This document shows positions 19,165 through 27,993 of a DNA stretch of 64,000 nucleotides, in pieces. Position 1 is the first letter of the stretch, and each line of letters opens with the position of its first letter. The DNA comes from Streptomyces violaceorubidus (lineage in GTDB: Bacteria > Actinomycetota > Actinomycetes > Streptomycetales > Streptomycetaceae): positions 45,882-109,881 of the forward strand of contig NZ_JODM01000021.1 in NCBI RefSeq assembly GCF_000717995.1, written 5' to 3'. A program made the position numbers and the translations under genes. The notes under the pieces were generated by a model. That model did no database searches. It saw only the letters and a list, made by a program, of their open reading frames with translations, and was not told the DNA's origin.

Positions 19165-19398
19165 TGCGCGGTCCCATCCGTCCCCTGGTCGCAAATCTTC
19201 ACGAACGGGCTCCGTCCGTCCGCCGAACGGGGCCCCCGGGGAATGGTGTCAGATCAACGGCGGAGCATGTGCTGCTGCCCCGTCGCCGACCCCCCGAAAC
19301 ACGACCCCGGCGGTCCCGTCGTCGCACGATGACAGGACCGGGTCACCCTGGATCGAGCGGCGACCGCACCCAACCCTACCGGCCCCTATGTACGAAGG

Positions 19399-19839
19399 TC
19401 AGTGCTCAGGTGACTCAACGGCCGCCGATGTGACCAGTTCTGTCAGTACGCCGTGGCAGTCCTTGGGGTGCAGGAAGGTGATCCGCGACCCCATGGAACC
19501 GCGCCGGGGCTCGTCGTACAGCACGCGCACGCCCTTGCCCCGGATGTCCGCGGCGTCCGCGTCCACGTCCGCCGTGCCGAACGCGATGTGGTGGACGCCC
19601 TCGCCGTTCTTCGCGAGCCACTTGCCGACCGCGGAGTCCTCGCGGGTGGGCTCCAGGAGCTGGAGGTACGAGGCGCCGCCGTCCGACGTATCGTTGATCT
19701 TGAGCATGGCCTCGCGGACCCCCTGCTCTTCGTTGACCTCGGTGTGGAACACCTCGAAGCCGTAGGTGGCACGGTAGAAGTCGACGGTCGCGTCGAGGTC
19801 GTGGCAGGCGATTCCGATGTGGTCGATTCGCGTCAGCAT
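19399..19839 (-). CDS. mce: Methylmalonyl-CoA epimerase
   Basis: A 146-residue VOC-fold enzyme interconverting (R)- and (S)-methylmalonyl-CoA. The start MLTRIDHIGIACHDLDATVDF carries the first metal-binding His; GVHHIAFGTADVD and the late VLTEL carry the others. Length and start match the family. It is divergent from the acetyl-CoA acetyltransferase across about 150 nt, so the two likely share a control region. It links propionate and odd-chain or branched acyl-CoA use to the mutase. Confidence 0.94.
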   Translation of the reverse strand: MLTRIDHIGIACHDLDATVDFYRATYGFEVFHTEVNEEQGVREAMLKINDTSDGGASYLQLLEPTREDSAVGKWLAKNGEGVHHIAFGTADVDADAADIRGKGVRVLYDEPRRGSMGSRITFLHPKDCHGVLTELVTSAAVESPEH

Positions 19840-19988
19840 GGTTTCAGTGCAGCGCTCCGGAGGTGGTTACGCAACGTGCGCGCGATCACACCGACAGCCC
19901 GGTGACGGGCGGGATACCGCTCAGTACATTCGAGTAAACCCTCGTTCACTCCTCGGCCTGTGCGGGCCGGAAAAGGGGATCGCAGCCC

Positions 19989-21194
19989 ATGTCTTCTGCA
20001 TCGAACGGCACGACTTCCGTCATCGTCGCGGGTGCCCGCACCCCGATGGGGCGGCTGCTCGGCTCCCTGAAGTCCTTCTCCGGGGCCGACCTCGGCGGAT
20101 TCGCGATCAAGGCCGCGCTCGACCGCGCCGGGATCGGCGGCGACCAGGTCCAGTACGTGATCATGGGGCAGGTGCTCCAGGCCGGCGCCGGGCAGATCCC
20201 CGCCCGCCAGGCCGCCGTCAAGGCGGGCATCCCCATGAGCGTCCCGGCGCTCACCATCAACAAGGTCTGCCTCTCCGGCCTCGACGCCGTCGCACTCGCC
20301 GACCAGCTCATTCGCGCGGGTGAATTCGACGTGATCGTCGCGGGCGGCCAGGAGTCCATGACCAACGCCCCGCACCTGCTCCCCAAGTCCCGCGAGGGCT
20401 ACAAGTACGGCGCGGTCCAGATGATCGACGCCATGGCGTACGACGGCCTGACCGACTCCTTCGAGAACATCGCCATGGGCGAGTCCACGGAGAAGCACAA
20501 CACCCGCCTCGGCATCGAGCGCGCCGCCCAGGACGAGATCGCCGCCCTGTCCCACCAGCGCGCCGCCGCCGCCCAGAAGAACGGTGTCTTCGACGCCGAG
20601 ATCACCCCGGTCGAGATCCCGCAGCGCAAGGGCGACCCGGTGCTGTTCGCCAAGGACGAGGGCATCCGCGGCGACACCACCGCCGAGTCGCTCGGCAAGC
20701 TCCGCCCGGCCTTCGCCAAGGACGGCACCATCACCGCCGGTTCCTCCTCGCAGATCTCCGACGGCGCGGCGGCCCTGGTGGTCATGAGCCGGGCCAAGGC
20801 CGAGGAGCTGGGCCTGGAGTGGATCGCGGAGATCGGCGCCCACGGCAATGTCGCGGGCCCGGACAACTCTTTGCAGTCGCAGCCGTCGAACGCCATCCGG
20901 CACGCCCTGAAGAAGGAGGGCCTGGAGGTCGGCGACCTGGACCTGATCGAGATCAACGAGGCCTTCGCGGCCGTCGCCGTCCAGTCAATGAAGGACCTCG
21001 GCGTTTCCACCGAAGAGGTGAACGTCAACGGTGGTGCCATCGCCCTGGGCCACCCGATCGGCATGTCCGGCGCCCGACTGGTGCTGCACCTGGCCCTGGA
21101 ACTGAAGCGGCGCGGCGGCGGCGTCGGCGCGGCGGCGCTGTGCGGCGGCGGCGGTCAGGGCGACGCGCTGATCGTGCGGGTGCCCGGGGCCTGA
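19989..21194 (+). CDS. Acetyl-CoA C-acetyltransferase (thiolase)
   Basis: A 401-residue thiolase condensing or cleaving acetyl-CoA/acetoacetyl-CoA. The nucleophilic Cys lies in [12 protein letters not shown] near residue 92, the His motif [11 protein letters not shown] near 353 and the second Cys in ALCGGGGQG near 383. It begins [21 protein letters not shown]. meaB follows after 65 nt on the same strand and may be co-transcribed. With 3-hydroxybutyryl-CoA dehydrogenase it can feed C4 acyl-CoA pools. Confidence 0.93.
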   Translation: MSSASNGTTSVIVAGARTPMGRLLGSLKSFSGADLGGFAIKAALDRAGIGGDQVQYVIMGQVLQAGAGQIPARQAAVKAGIPMSVPALTINKVCLSGLDAVALADQLIRAGEFDVIVAGGQESMTNAPHLLPKSREGYKYGAVQMIDAMAYDGLTDSFENIAMGESTEKHNTRLGIERAAQDEIAALSHQRAAAAQKNGVFDAEITPVEIPQRKGDPVLFAKDEGIRGDTTAESLGKLRPAFAKDGTITAGSSSQISDGAAALVVMSRAKAEELGLEWIAEIGAHGNVAGPDNSLQSQPSNAIRHALKKEGLEVGDLDLIEINEAFAAVAVQSMKDLGVSTEEVNVNGGAIALGHPIGMSGARLVLHLALELKRRGGGVGAAALCGGGGQGDALIVRVPGA

Positions 21195-21259
21195 CCCCAC
21201 AGACACGAGGTCTCGCCACAGGTACGAGACCTCACCGAACGGAGCTGAACGGAGCTGTG

Positions 21260-22216
21260 ATGCAGGACGTCTCCTCACTGGTGGCCCAGGCCCGGGAAGG
21301 CCGGCCGCGGGCCGTGGCCCGGCTGATCTCCCTGGTGGAGGGGGCGTCCCCGCAGCTCAGGGAGGTCATGGAGGCGCTCGCGCCGCTCACCGGCAACGCG
21401 TACGTGGTCGGCCTGACCGGCTCCCCGGGCGTCGGCAAGTCGACGTCCACCTCGGCGCTGGTGACGGCGTACCGCAAGCAGGGCAGGCGGGTCGGCGTGC
21501 TCGCCGTCGACCCGTCCTCCCCCTTCTCCGGCGGCGCCCTGCTCGGAGACCGGGTGCGGATGTCGGAGCACGCCTCCGACCCGGGCGTCTACATCCGCTC
21601 GATGGCGACCCGCGGCCACCTCGGCGGCCTCGCCTGGGCCGCGCCGCAGGCGATCCGCGTACTGGACGCGGCCGGCTGCGACGTGATCCTGGTCGAGACG
21701 GTGGGCGTCGGCCAGTCGGAGGTGGAGATCGCCTCCCAGGCCGACACCTCCGTGGTCCTGCTCGCCCCCGGGATGGGCGACGGCATCCAGGCGGCCAAGG
21801 CCGGGATCCTGGAGATCGGCGACGTCTACGTCGTCAACAAGGCCGACCGCGACGGCGCCGACGCGACCGCCCGCGAGCTCAACCACATGCTGGGCCTCGG
21901 CGAGGCCCGCGCCGCCGGCGACTGGCGCCCGCCCATCGTCAAGACGGTCGCCGCGCGCGGCGAGGGCGTCGACGAGGTCGTCGAGGCGCTGGAGAAGCAC
22001 CGCGCGTGGATGGAGGAGCGGGCCGTCCTCGGCGAACGCCGCCGGGCCCGGGCCTCCCGCGAGGTCGAGACGATCGCCGTCACCACCCTGCGCGAACGCA
22101 TCGGGGACCTGCACGGCGACCGGCGGCTCGGGGCGCTGGCGGAGCGCATCGTCGCGGGGGAGCTGGATCCCTACCGCGCGGCGGACGAACTGGTGGCGGG
22201 GCTGACGCAGGGCTGA
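21260..22216 (+). CDS. meaB: Methylmalonyl-CoA mutase chaperone GTPase MeaB
   Basis: A 318-residue G3E-family P-loop GTPase that protects and reloads adenosylcobalamin-dependent mutases. Walker A GSPGVGKSTST lies near residue 53, DPSSPFSGGALLGDRVRM near 83, VETVGVGQSEVEI near 148 and the guanine-specificity NKAD near 196. Part of the ArgK/MeaB family. ATG at 21260 has GGAG 5 nt upstream; a GTG one codon earlier is possible. No mutase gene is adjacent; the nearest mutase in the window is icmA at 31268. Confidence 0.93.
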   Translation: MQDVSSLVAQAREGRPRAVARLISLVEGASPQLREVMEALAPLTGNAYVVGLTGSPGVGKSTSTSALVTAYRKQGRRVGVLAVDPSSPFSGGALLGDRVRMSEHASDPGVYIRSMATRGHLGGLAWAAPQAIRVLDAAGCDVILVETVGVGQSEVEIASQADTSVVLLAPGMGDGIQAAKAGILEIGDVYVVNKADRDGADATARELNHMLGLGEARAAGDWRPPIVKTVAARGEGVDEVVEALEKHRAWMEERAVLGERRRARASREVETIAVTTLRERIGDLHGDRRLGALAERIVAGELDPYRAADELVAGLTQG

Positions 22217-22389
22217 GCCCCCCAGCCCCTTCCTTCGGCCTCGACGGCCTCGTCCTCACCCGCCGGACGGGCTAGAGTGCGCTGCGTGTTCCTCCTCTTG
22301 GCATAGGGCCCGCCCCGCACGCGACCGCCGCTTCCGGCCGTCGCGCGCACAGGCGTCCCCCGCTGCCCTCCTGCTGAGGAACCCTTCGC

Positions 22390-23673
22390 GTGTCCACGTC
22401 TCTTCCGCGGCCCTCGTACGCCGCCGTACTCCGCGTCCCCCATGCCCGCCGCACCTTCGCGGCCGCCCTCGTCGGGCGGCTGTCGTACGGCACGGTCTCC
22501 CTGTCCCTGATGCTCTCCCTGACCCGTTCCACCGGGTCGTACGCCGCCGCCGGGCTGGTCATGGCGCTCTTCGGCGCCACGAGCGTCTTCCTGTCCCCCT
22601 ACCGCGCCCTGCTCGTCGACCGGCACGGCCCGCGCCGGGCCCTGCTGCCCATGGCCCTGCTCTACGCCGTCCTGCTCTGCGTGCTGGCGGCGGCCTGTTG
22701 GCGTCCGGGCACGCCCCCGGCCGTCCTCGCGGCGACCGCCGCGTCCGCGGGCGCCTGCACGCCTCCGCTCGGCCCCGTGATGCGCGCGGTGTGGACCGAA
22801 CTGCTCCCGGACCGGCGGCTGCTGCAGCGGGCCTACAGCCTGGACGGCGTCGCCGAGGAACTGCTCTTCGTCTCCGGCCCGCTCCTGGTCGGCGGCATCG
22901 TCACCGTCGCCCCGCCGGTGGCCGGCGTCGTACTCAGCGCGGTGCTGGTGGCGGTCGGCACCCTTGCCTTCGTCGCCTCACCGGCGACCGCGGCGCCGCG
23001 TCCGGCGGCGGGGGAGAAGAGCGGCGATCCCGCACCCGGGGACGGCGCCACCGGACAGGTCCGGGCCCTGTTGCAGCCCGTCCTCGTCGCGGCGGCCGTC
23101 GGCGTCTCGGTGAGCGCCGTCGACCTCCTCGTCGTGGCCTTCGCGGGGGAGCACGGCCTCGGGGACGGCGCGGTCGCCTGGGTGCTCGCGGCGCTGTCGG
23201 TGGGCAGCGCGGTCGGCGGTCTCGTCAACGGCGCCGTCACCTGGAGCCGGCCCACCCGGGCGCGGCTCCCGTTCTTCGCGGCCGGTGTCGGCCTCTGCCT
23301 CGCCGCGGCGGGCCTCGCGCCCGGACTCGGCACGCTGGTCCTGGCCGTCATGTTCGCCGGCCAGTTCGTGGCCCCGGCGCTGACCACGGCGTACCTGATC
23401 GCGGACGAGAGCGCGGCGCCCGGCTTCCGGGTCCGGGCGGGCGCCTGGTGCAACACGGCCGTGAACGCCGGGATGTCGGCCGGTGCCGCCGCGGTGGGCC
23501 TGCTGGTGGAACGCCTGCCCCTGCCGGTGTGCTTCGCCCTGTCCGGCGCGGTCGCCGCGGCGGCGGCGCTGGTGCCGGGGCACGGCCGCGGCGGTGCTGA
23601 CCGGCGGGCGGGACTGATCAGTCGTCGTCGGAGTCGTGCGCGTCGTCCGAGTCGTGTGAGCGGTCGGCCGTGA
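22390..23673 (+). CDS. MFS transporter
   Basis: A 427-residue major facilitator with about twelve hydrophobic segments. It starts MSTSLPRPSYAAVLRVPHARRTF, and the loop after the second span reads YRALLVDRHGPRRALLP, close to the MFS motif A. A hydrophilic insert near residues 200-215 separates the halves. GTG at 22390 follows GAGGAA. The 3' end is odd: its Arg/Ser-rich tail overlaps the PepSY gene on the other strand by 56 nt. Substrate unknown; drug or metabolite efflux is likely. Confidence 0.85.
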   Translation: MSTSLPRPSYAAVLRVPHARRTFAAALVGRLSYGTVSLSLMLSLTRSTGSYAAAGLVMALFGATSVFLSPYRALLVDRHGPRRALLPMALLYAVLLCVLAAACWRPGTPPAVLAATAASAGACTPPLGPVMRAVWTELLPDRRLLQRAYSLDGVAEELLFVSGPLLVGGIVTVAPPVAGVVLSAVLVAVGTLAFVASPATAAPRPAAGEKSGDPAPGDGATGQVRALLQPVLVAAAVGVSVSAVDLLVVAFAGEHGLGDGAVAWVLAALSVGSAVGGLVNGAVTWSRPTRARLPFFAAGVGLCLAAAGLAPGLGTLVLAVMFAGQFVAPALTTAYLIADESAAPGFRVRAGAWCNTAVNAGMSAGAAAVGLLVERLPLPVCFALSGAVAAAAALVPGHGRGGADRRAGLISRRRSRARRPSRVSGRP

Positions 23674-24334
23674 CCTTGCCGGTCTTCGGGTCGACCCGCC
23701 AGTCCTGCTCGCCCTTGCCGGAGCCGTGCGTCTCGACCTCCCAGGCGGGCTTGCCGTCGCCGTGCTCGCCGTCCTCGTCCAGTTCGACGGAGGTGACGGT
23801 GCCGTGTCCCGCCGCCGCCTTCGCGGCCTCGGCCGCGTCGACGGAGGCACCCTTGAGGGCCGTGCGCGCCTCGGCGGTGTCGTCCTCGTCGTCCTCCCGC
23901 TCCGAGCCCAGCACCTTGCCGGTGACCGGGTCGACCCGGACGCTGTGCCAGGTGCCGTCGCCGGAGAGGACGTCGACCTCCCAGGCCGCGCGCTCCCGGC
24001 GGTCGTCGCCGTCGCCGTCGCCCGAGTCGTCTCCGTCGTCGTCCTCGTCGTCCAGTTCGGCGGAGACGGCGGTGCCCGGGGTGTCGGCCAGCGCGGAGGC
24101 GACTGCTTCGGCGGCCGTCACCTTCGCGGAGGCGGCACCGGCGTCGTCGCGCCGGTTGTCGTCACGGTCCTCGGTCTCGTCCCGAACGCCGCCGTCGTCG
24201 TCGTCCGACACGCTCACGTCCGCGCGGGGCGCCGTGCCCCGGTCGTCGTCCCCCGTCGTCGCCAGCGCCGTCGCCGTACCGCCTCCGATCAGTGCGGCGG
24301 CGGTGACGGCGGCGATCACGATGTTGCGCTTCAT
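23618..24334 (-). CDS. Exported protein with two PepSY-like domains
   Basis: A 238-residue protein with signal peptide MKRNIVIAAVTAAALIGGGTATALA. It has an Asp-rich linker, then two PepSY-like units, each with AWEVDV or AWEVET and VRVDPVTGKVLG or RVDPKTGKVTA. Very long Asp/Glu/Ser runs make it strongly acidic and possibly Ca-binding. ATG at 24334 is preceded by GAGGAAGACC. It is divergent from an OmpR-type response regulator, with a half-site array between, so it is a likely target of that system, a common arrangement. Confidence 0.85.
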   Translation of the reverse strand: MKRNIVIAAVTAAALIGGGTATALATTGDDDRGTAPRADVSVSDDDDGGVRDETEDRDDNRRDDAGAASAKVTAAEAVASALADTPGTAVSAELDDEDDDGDDSGDGDGDDRRERAAWEVDVLSGDGTWHSVRVDPVTGKVLGSEREDDEDDTAEARTALKGASVDAAEAAKAAAGHGTVTSVELDEDGEHGDGKPAWEVETHGSGKGEQDWRVDPKTGKVTADRSHDSDDAHDSDDD

Positions 24335-24399
24335 GAGGTCTTCCTCCGAGTCGTCCAGAGTCCGGCATTTTCCGGTGACTTCACTGTCGCGGACCGACG

Positions 24400-24436
24400 C
24401 TGAGGCCAGGCTGAAGCCGCCTGAAGGGATCTTCAG
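24400..24436. promoter_or_regulatory. Candidate OmpR-type regulator half-site array
   Basis: Four related hexamers stand 10-11 nt apart in the divergent intergenic region: CTGAGG (24400), CTGAAG (24411), CTGAAG (24421) and the inverted CTTCAG (24431). The last two form a perfect 6-bp inverted repeat around GGAT. Direct repeats at helical spacing are typical of OmpR/PhoB-family sites. The adjacent response regulator is the obvious candidate; this is inference. Confidence 0.5.
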
Positions 24437-24459
24437 CTCGGCTTTGCCACTCTTTACCC

Positions 24460-25182
24460 ATGCGCCCACCCGTCGCCCACCACCACCCTGCCCGAGGCGC
24501 TTCGCGCCGCCCCTCTCGATTCTTGATCGTGGAGGACGAGAAGCGCCTCGCCGTGTCGCTCGCCAAGGGCCTCACCGCGGAGGGATACGCCGTGGACGTC
24601 GTCCACGACGGCCTGGAGGGACTGCACAGGGCGGGCGAGGGCGTGTACGACCTCGTCATCCTCGACATCATGCTGCCCGGCCTCAACGGCTACCGGGTCT
24701 GCGCGGCCCTGCGCGCCGCCGGGCACGACGTGCCGATCCTGATGCTCACCGCCAAGGACGGCGAGTACGACGAGGCCGAGGGCCTGGACACCGGCGCGGA
24801 CGACTACCTCACCAAGCCCTTCTCGTACGTGGTCCTCGTAGCCCGCGTGAAGGCCCTGCTGCGGCGGCGGGGACAGGGCGCCGGTGCCTCTCCCGTGCAC
24901 GTCCACGGCGACCTCAGGGTCGACACCGGCGCCCGCCGGGTGTTCCTCGGCCAGGACGAGGTCACCCTCACCGCCAAGGAGTTCGCCGTCCTGGAGCAGC
25001 TCGTGGTGAGGGCCGGACAGGTGGTGTCCAAGGCGGAGATCCTGGAGCACGTCTGGGACTTCGCCTACGACGGCGACCCCAACATCGTCGAGGTGTACGT
25101 CAGCGCGCTCCGGCGCAAGCTGCGCGCCGGACTCATCGGGACCGTGCGCGGCGCCGGCTACCGGCTGGAGACCGGGCGGTGA
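24460..25182 (+). CDS. Response regulator, OmpR/PhoB family
   Basis: A 240-residue regulator. The receiver starts at about residue 20 (RFLIVEDEKRLAVSLAKGL), with acidic pocket EDE, phosphoacceptor Asp in LVILDIMLPG and Lys in LTKPFSY. The C-terminal winged helix runs from VHGDLRVDTGARRVFL to VRGAGYRLETGR. ATG at 24460 gives an N-terminal extension of about 19 residues and has little ribosome-site support, so the transcript may be leaderless or the true start may be internal. Its TGA overlaps the GTG of the sensor kinase gene (GTGA). Confidence 0.92.
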   Translation: MRPPVAHHHPARGASRRPSRFLIVEDEKRLAVSLAKGLTAEGYAVDVVHDGLEGLHRAGEGVYDLVILDIMLPGLNGYRVCAALRAAGHDVPILMLTAKDGEYDEAEGLDTGADDYLTKPFSYVVLVARVKALLRRRGQGAGASPVHVHGDLRVDTGARRVFLGQDEVTLTAKEFAVLEQLVVRAGQVVSKAEILEHVWDFAYDGDPNIVEVYVSALRRKLRAGLIGTVRGAGYRLETGR

Positions 25183-26630
25183 GCCGCCTGTTCGGTTCGG
25201 TGCGGGCCCGCGCCACGCTCGCCGCCACCCTCGTGGTCGCCGTCGCCCTCGTCGCGGCCGGTACCGCCGTCCTGCTGTCCCTGCGCTCCAACCTGCTCGG
25301 CGAGGCGGGCACCCAGGCGGAGCGCTCGGCGCGGCAGGTGGCGACGGAGCTGGCGGTCGGGACGGCGTACGCGGACCTCTCGCTGGACGTGGACGACCGG
25401 CCGGTGCAGGTCGTCGACGAGGACGGCGTGCTGGTCGCCGCGAGCGAGGACCTGGAACGGATCAGCGGGACCGGAGTCGGCGCGGTGAAGCCGCAGCCGT
25501 CCGCCTCGCCGAGCGCGGCGGACGGCGCCGACGAGGATGCCGACGACGAGGAGGACGAGGCCCGCGAGTCCCTCGACCCCGGCGAGGTCGGCGGACGGAT
25601 CACCGTCAGCGACGGCTCGGCGACCATCGACGGGGACACGGAGGACTACCGCTTCGCCGCCGTCCCGGTGAAGACCGACGACCGGGGCACGCTCACCGTC
25701 TACGCCGGCGCCCCGCTCTCCGCCGAACACGGCGCCGTGAACACCGCGCTGACCGTCATGCTGATCGGCTTCCCGCTGCTGCTCGCGGTCGTGGCGTGGG
25801 TGACCTGGCTGGTCACCCGGCGCGCGCTGCGCCCGGTGGAGGGCATCCGGCGGGAGATGGCCGCGATCACCGCCAGCGAGGACCTGGCCCGCCGCGTCCC
25901 GGTGCCGGGGACCCACGACGAGGTGGCCAGGCTCGCCACGACCACCAACGAGACGCTGGCCGCGCTGGAGGCCTCGGTGGAGCGGCAGCGCGGCTTCGTC
26001 GCGGACGCCTCGCACGAGCTGCGCAGCCCGATCGCGTCGCTGCGCACCCAGCTGGAGGTGGCCGCCGCCCATCCGGAACTGCTGGACCTGGAGGGCGCCG
26101 TGGCGGACACCGTGCGGCTCCAGCGGCTCGCCGCCGACCTGCTGCTGCTGGCCAGGCTGGACGCGGGGGAGCGGCCCGCCGACGCCCGGATCGACCTCGC
26201 GGCGCTCGCGCGGGAGGCGGCCGAGGGCCGGGCAGGGGTGAGCGTGCGGGGCGAGGACGCGGTGCGGGTGGCCGGATCGCGGGGGCAGCTGGGGCGGGTA
26301 CTGGCCAATCTGCTCGACAACGCCCAGCGGCACGCCCGTTCGGCGGTCCGGGTGTCCGTGCGGCGGGACGGGGACACGGCGGTGGTCGCCGTGGCCGACG
26401 ACGGCGAGGGCGTGCCGGCGGCCGACCGGGAGCGGATCTTCGAGCGCTTCGTACGGCTCGACGCGGCCCGCAGCCGTGACGACGGCGGCGCCGGGCTCGG
26501 GCTGGCCATCGCCCGCGACGTCGCCGTGCGGCACGGCGGGACGCTCACCGTGCACGACGCACCGGCAGGCGGCGCCCTGTTCGAGCTCCGCCTGCCGGGT
26601 GCCCGGGCCCGCACGGCCCGGGACGGATGA
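25179..26630 (+). CDS. Sensor histidine kinase, OmpR-partner type
   Basis: A 483-residue sensor kinase. Transmembrane segments lie at about 8-30 and 190-212, flanking an extracellular domain with an Asp/Glu-rich stretch (about 105-130). A HAMP region follows, then HisKA with FVADASHELRSPIASLR (His near 278), then HATPase boxes NLLDNAQRHA, VADDGEGVP and GAGLGLAIARDV. GTG at 25179 overlaps the regulator stop. The acidic sensor domain and acidic PepSY partner suggest cation or envelope sensing, but this is inference. Confidence 0.92.
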   Translation: MSRLFGSVRARATLAATLVVAVALVAAGTAVLLSLRSNLLGEAGTQAERSARQVATELAVGTAYADLSLDVDDRPVQVVDEDGVLVAASEDLERISGTGVGAVKPQPSASPSAADGADEDADDEEDEARESLDPGEVGGRITVSDGSATIDGDTEDYRFAAVPVKTDDRGTLTVYAGAPLSAEHGAVNTALTVMLIGFPLLLAVVAWVTWLVTRRALRPVEGIRREMAAITASEDLARRVPVPGTHDEVARLATTTNETLAALEASVERQRGFVADASHELRSPIASLRTQLEVAAAHPELLDLEGAVADTVRLQRLAADLLLLARLDAGERPADARIDLAALAREAAEGRAGVSVRGEDAVRVAGSRGQLGRVLANLLDNAQRHARSAVRVSVRRDGDTAVVAVADDGEGVPAADRERIFERFVRLDAARSRDDGGAGLGLAIARDVAVRHGGTLTVHDAPAGGALFELRLPGARARTARDG

Positions 26631-26638
26631 TCAGGGAC

Positions 26639-27115
26639 TCAGGGTCGTCCCCGCTGCCCGCGCAGGTGTTCCGCGATGGGCTTGAGCGCCTTGTCCAGCT
26701 CCGTCAGGTCCTCCGGGGCCAGCAGGTCGATGAAGTGCCTGCGGACGGAGGACACGTGGTGCGGCGCGACCTTCCGCATCGTCTCCCTGCCGTGCTCGGT
26801 GAGGACGGCGAAGAGCCCGCGCCGGTCGGACTCGCAGTTCTCCCGACGGACCAGGTCCGCGTTCTCCATGCGGGTGATCTGGTGGGACAGGCGGCTCTTG
26901 GACTGCATCGTGGCGGCCGCCAGATCACTCATCCGCATTCTGTCGCCCTCCGACTCGGAGAGGTTCACCAGGATCTCGTAGTCGTTCATTGTCAGGCCGA
27001 ACGGCTGCAGGTCCTTCTCGAGCTGGTGCGTCAACAGCCTGTTGACCTCCAGGTGGGTGCGCCAAGCACACTGCTCCGTATCGGTCAGCCATCGAGTGGC
27101 CGTCTCGGTCTCCAT
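26639..27115 (-). CDS. MarR family transcriptional regulator
   Basis: A 158-residue winged-helix regulator. The core is LTMNDYEILVNLSESEGDRMRMSDLAAATMQSKSRLSHQITRMENADLVRRENCESDRRGLFAVLTEHGRE. The Cys in the wing (ENCESD) might be redox-sensitive, though this is speculation. It stands downstream of three AIM24 genes on the same strand with a 101-nt gap, so it probably has its own promoter. It is convergent with the sensor kinase gene, with 8 nt between stops. Confidence 0.92.
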   Translation of the reverse strand: METETATRWLTDTEQCAWRTHLEVNRLLTHQLEKDLQPFGLTMNDYEILVNLSESEGDRMRMSDLAAATMQSKSRLSHQITRMENADLVRRENCESDRRGLFAVLTEHGRETMRKVAPHHVSSVRRHFIDLLAPEDLTELDKALKPIAEHLRGQRGRP

Positions 27116-27126
27116 GAATGAAGTCT

Positions 27127-27137
27127 ACCTAAAAGGT
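27127..27137. promoter_or_regulatory. Short inverted repeat before MarR gene
   Basis: ACCT AAA AGGT lies 12-22 nt upstream of the MarR start and overlaps a possible minus-strand -10 (TAGGTA). A self-regulatory site is plausible, but the arms are only 4 nt. Confidence 0.25.
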
Positions 27138-27216
27138 TGAAAGGCGAACTAGTGAGGGGTTTTCCGTGACGGTGACGGTGCGCACGCGTTCGATGTCACA
27201 CTCCGCAGATTACCGC

Positions 27217-27993
27217 TCACAGCCCGAAGCGGCGCTGGAGGTCCCCCAGCTGTCCGGGAAGCCCCGGTACCCCCGAGCGGCCGCCGGGCGCCCCGGAAGC
27301 ACCGCCTCCGGGCACTCCGGCCTGCTGCGGCGGAGCCCCCGCGGCCTGCTCCGCCATCAGGGCCTCGCTCGACTGGAGCAGGACCGTGCCGGCTCCCACG
27401 AACTCGAACTGGTGCTCCTCCCCGGAGGCCCCGCCGAGCCCCGTCATCGCACGTAGACCGCCCAGGAGGCCGGTCATGTACCCGTGGTCGTAGTGGTGGC
27501 ACGGGGACGGGCAGTCCGCCCAGCCGACCAGGGCCTGCGGGTCGACCCGGATCGGGGGTTCCACGAACACCACCGGACCGTTGGACGCGGCCACGAACTT
27601 TCCGGTTCCGATCAGCGTCAGGAAGCCCGGCACGATCGACTGCTTGAGCGCGAGGCTTGGCTGAAAAGCGAGCAGGTTGCCCGAGCGAATGGTCAGGTTG
27701 CCGTCCTCCAGGTCGTACGAATTCACGTCGAAGGCCCGGTCGGCGAGGAGCATCTTGCCCGAACCCTCCGCCACGACCCAGTCGCTCGCGTGCAGAGGCG
27801 AATGGAAGGAGGTGCGCATCAGACGGTCCAGCCGGCCGTGCCCGACGCCGTTGAAATCGATCGTCCCGTAGTAGGCGATCATCTTCCCCTTCTGCAGGAA
27901 CCACTGGCTCCCCTTGAGCTCCACGCAGAAGGTGTACGCGTTGACGTTGTCGTCGGCCGGCAGTGTCGCCGGGTCGTGGTGGACCGTGCTCAC
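27217..27993 (-). CDS. AIM24 family protein, copy 3 of 3
   Basis: A 258-residue AIM24/TIGR00266-like beta-rich protein. It begins MSTVHHDPATLPADDNVNAYTFCVELKGSQWFLQKGKMIAYYG; family features are repeats of the type GTGKFVAASNGPVVFVEPPIRVDPQALVGW. Unlike the two upstream copies it ends in a flexible Gly/Pro/Gln tail of about 45 residues. Its ATG overlaps the stop of copy 2 by 4 nt. The bacterial function is unknown. Confidence 0.88.
   Translation of the reverse strand: MSTVHHDPATLPADDNVNAYTFCVELKGSQWFLQKGKMIAYYGTIDFNGVGHGRLDRLMRTSFHSPLHASDWVVAEGSGKMLLADRAFDVNSYDLEDGNLTIRSGNLLAFQPSLALKQSIVPGFLTLIGTGKFVAASNGPVVFVEPPIRVDPQALVGWADCPSPCHHYDHGYMTGLLGGLRAMTGLGGASGEEHQFEFVGAGTVLLQSSEALMAEQAAGAPPQQAGVPGGGASGAPGGRSGVPGLPGQLGDLQRRFGL

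Noticed and set aside
15715..19332. A 1205-residue open frame on the plus strand opposite scy
   Set aside because: It is the Leu/Gly/Arg-rich mirror of the scy rod: GC-rich coiled-coil codons leave the antisense frame open. No start signal or family features.
23670..26630. A 986-residue plus-strand frame reading into the sensor kinase
   Set aside because: The kinase begins at GTG 25179 overlapping the regulator stop; the upstream part is antisense to the PepSY gene and out of frame with the regulator.
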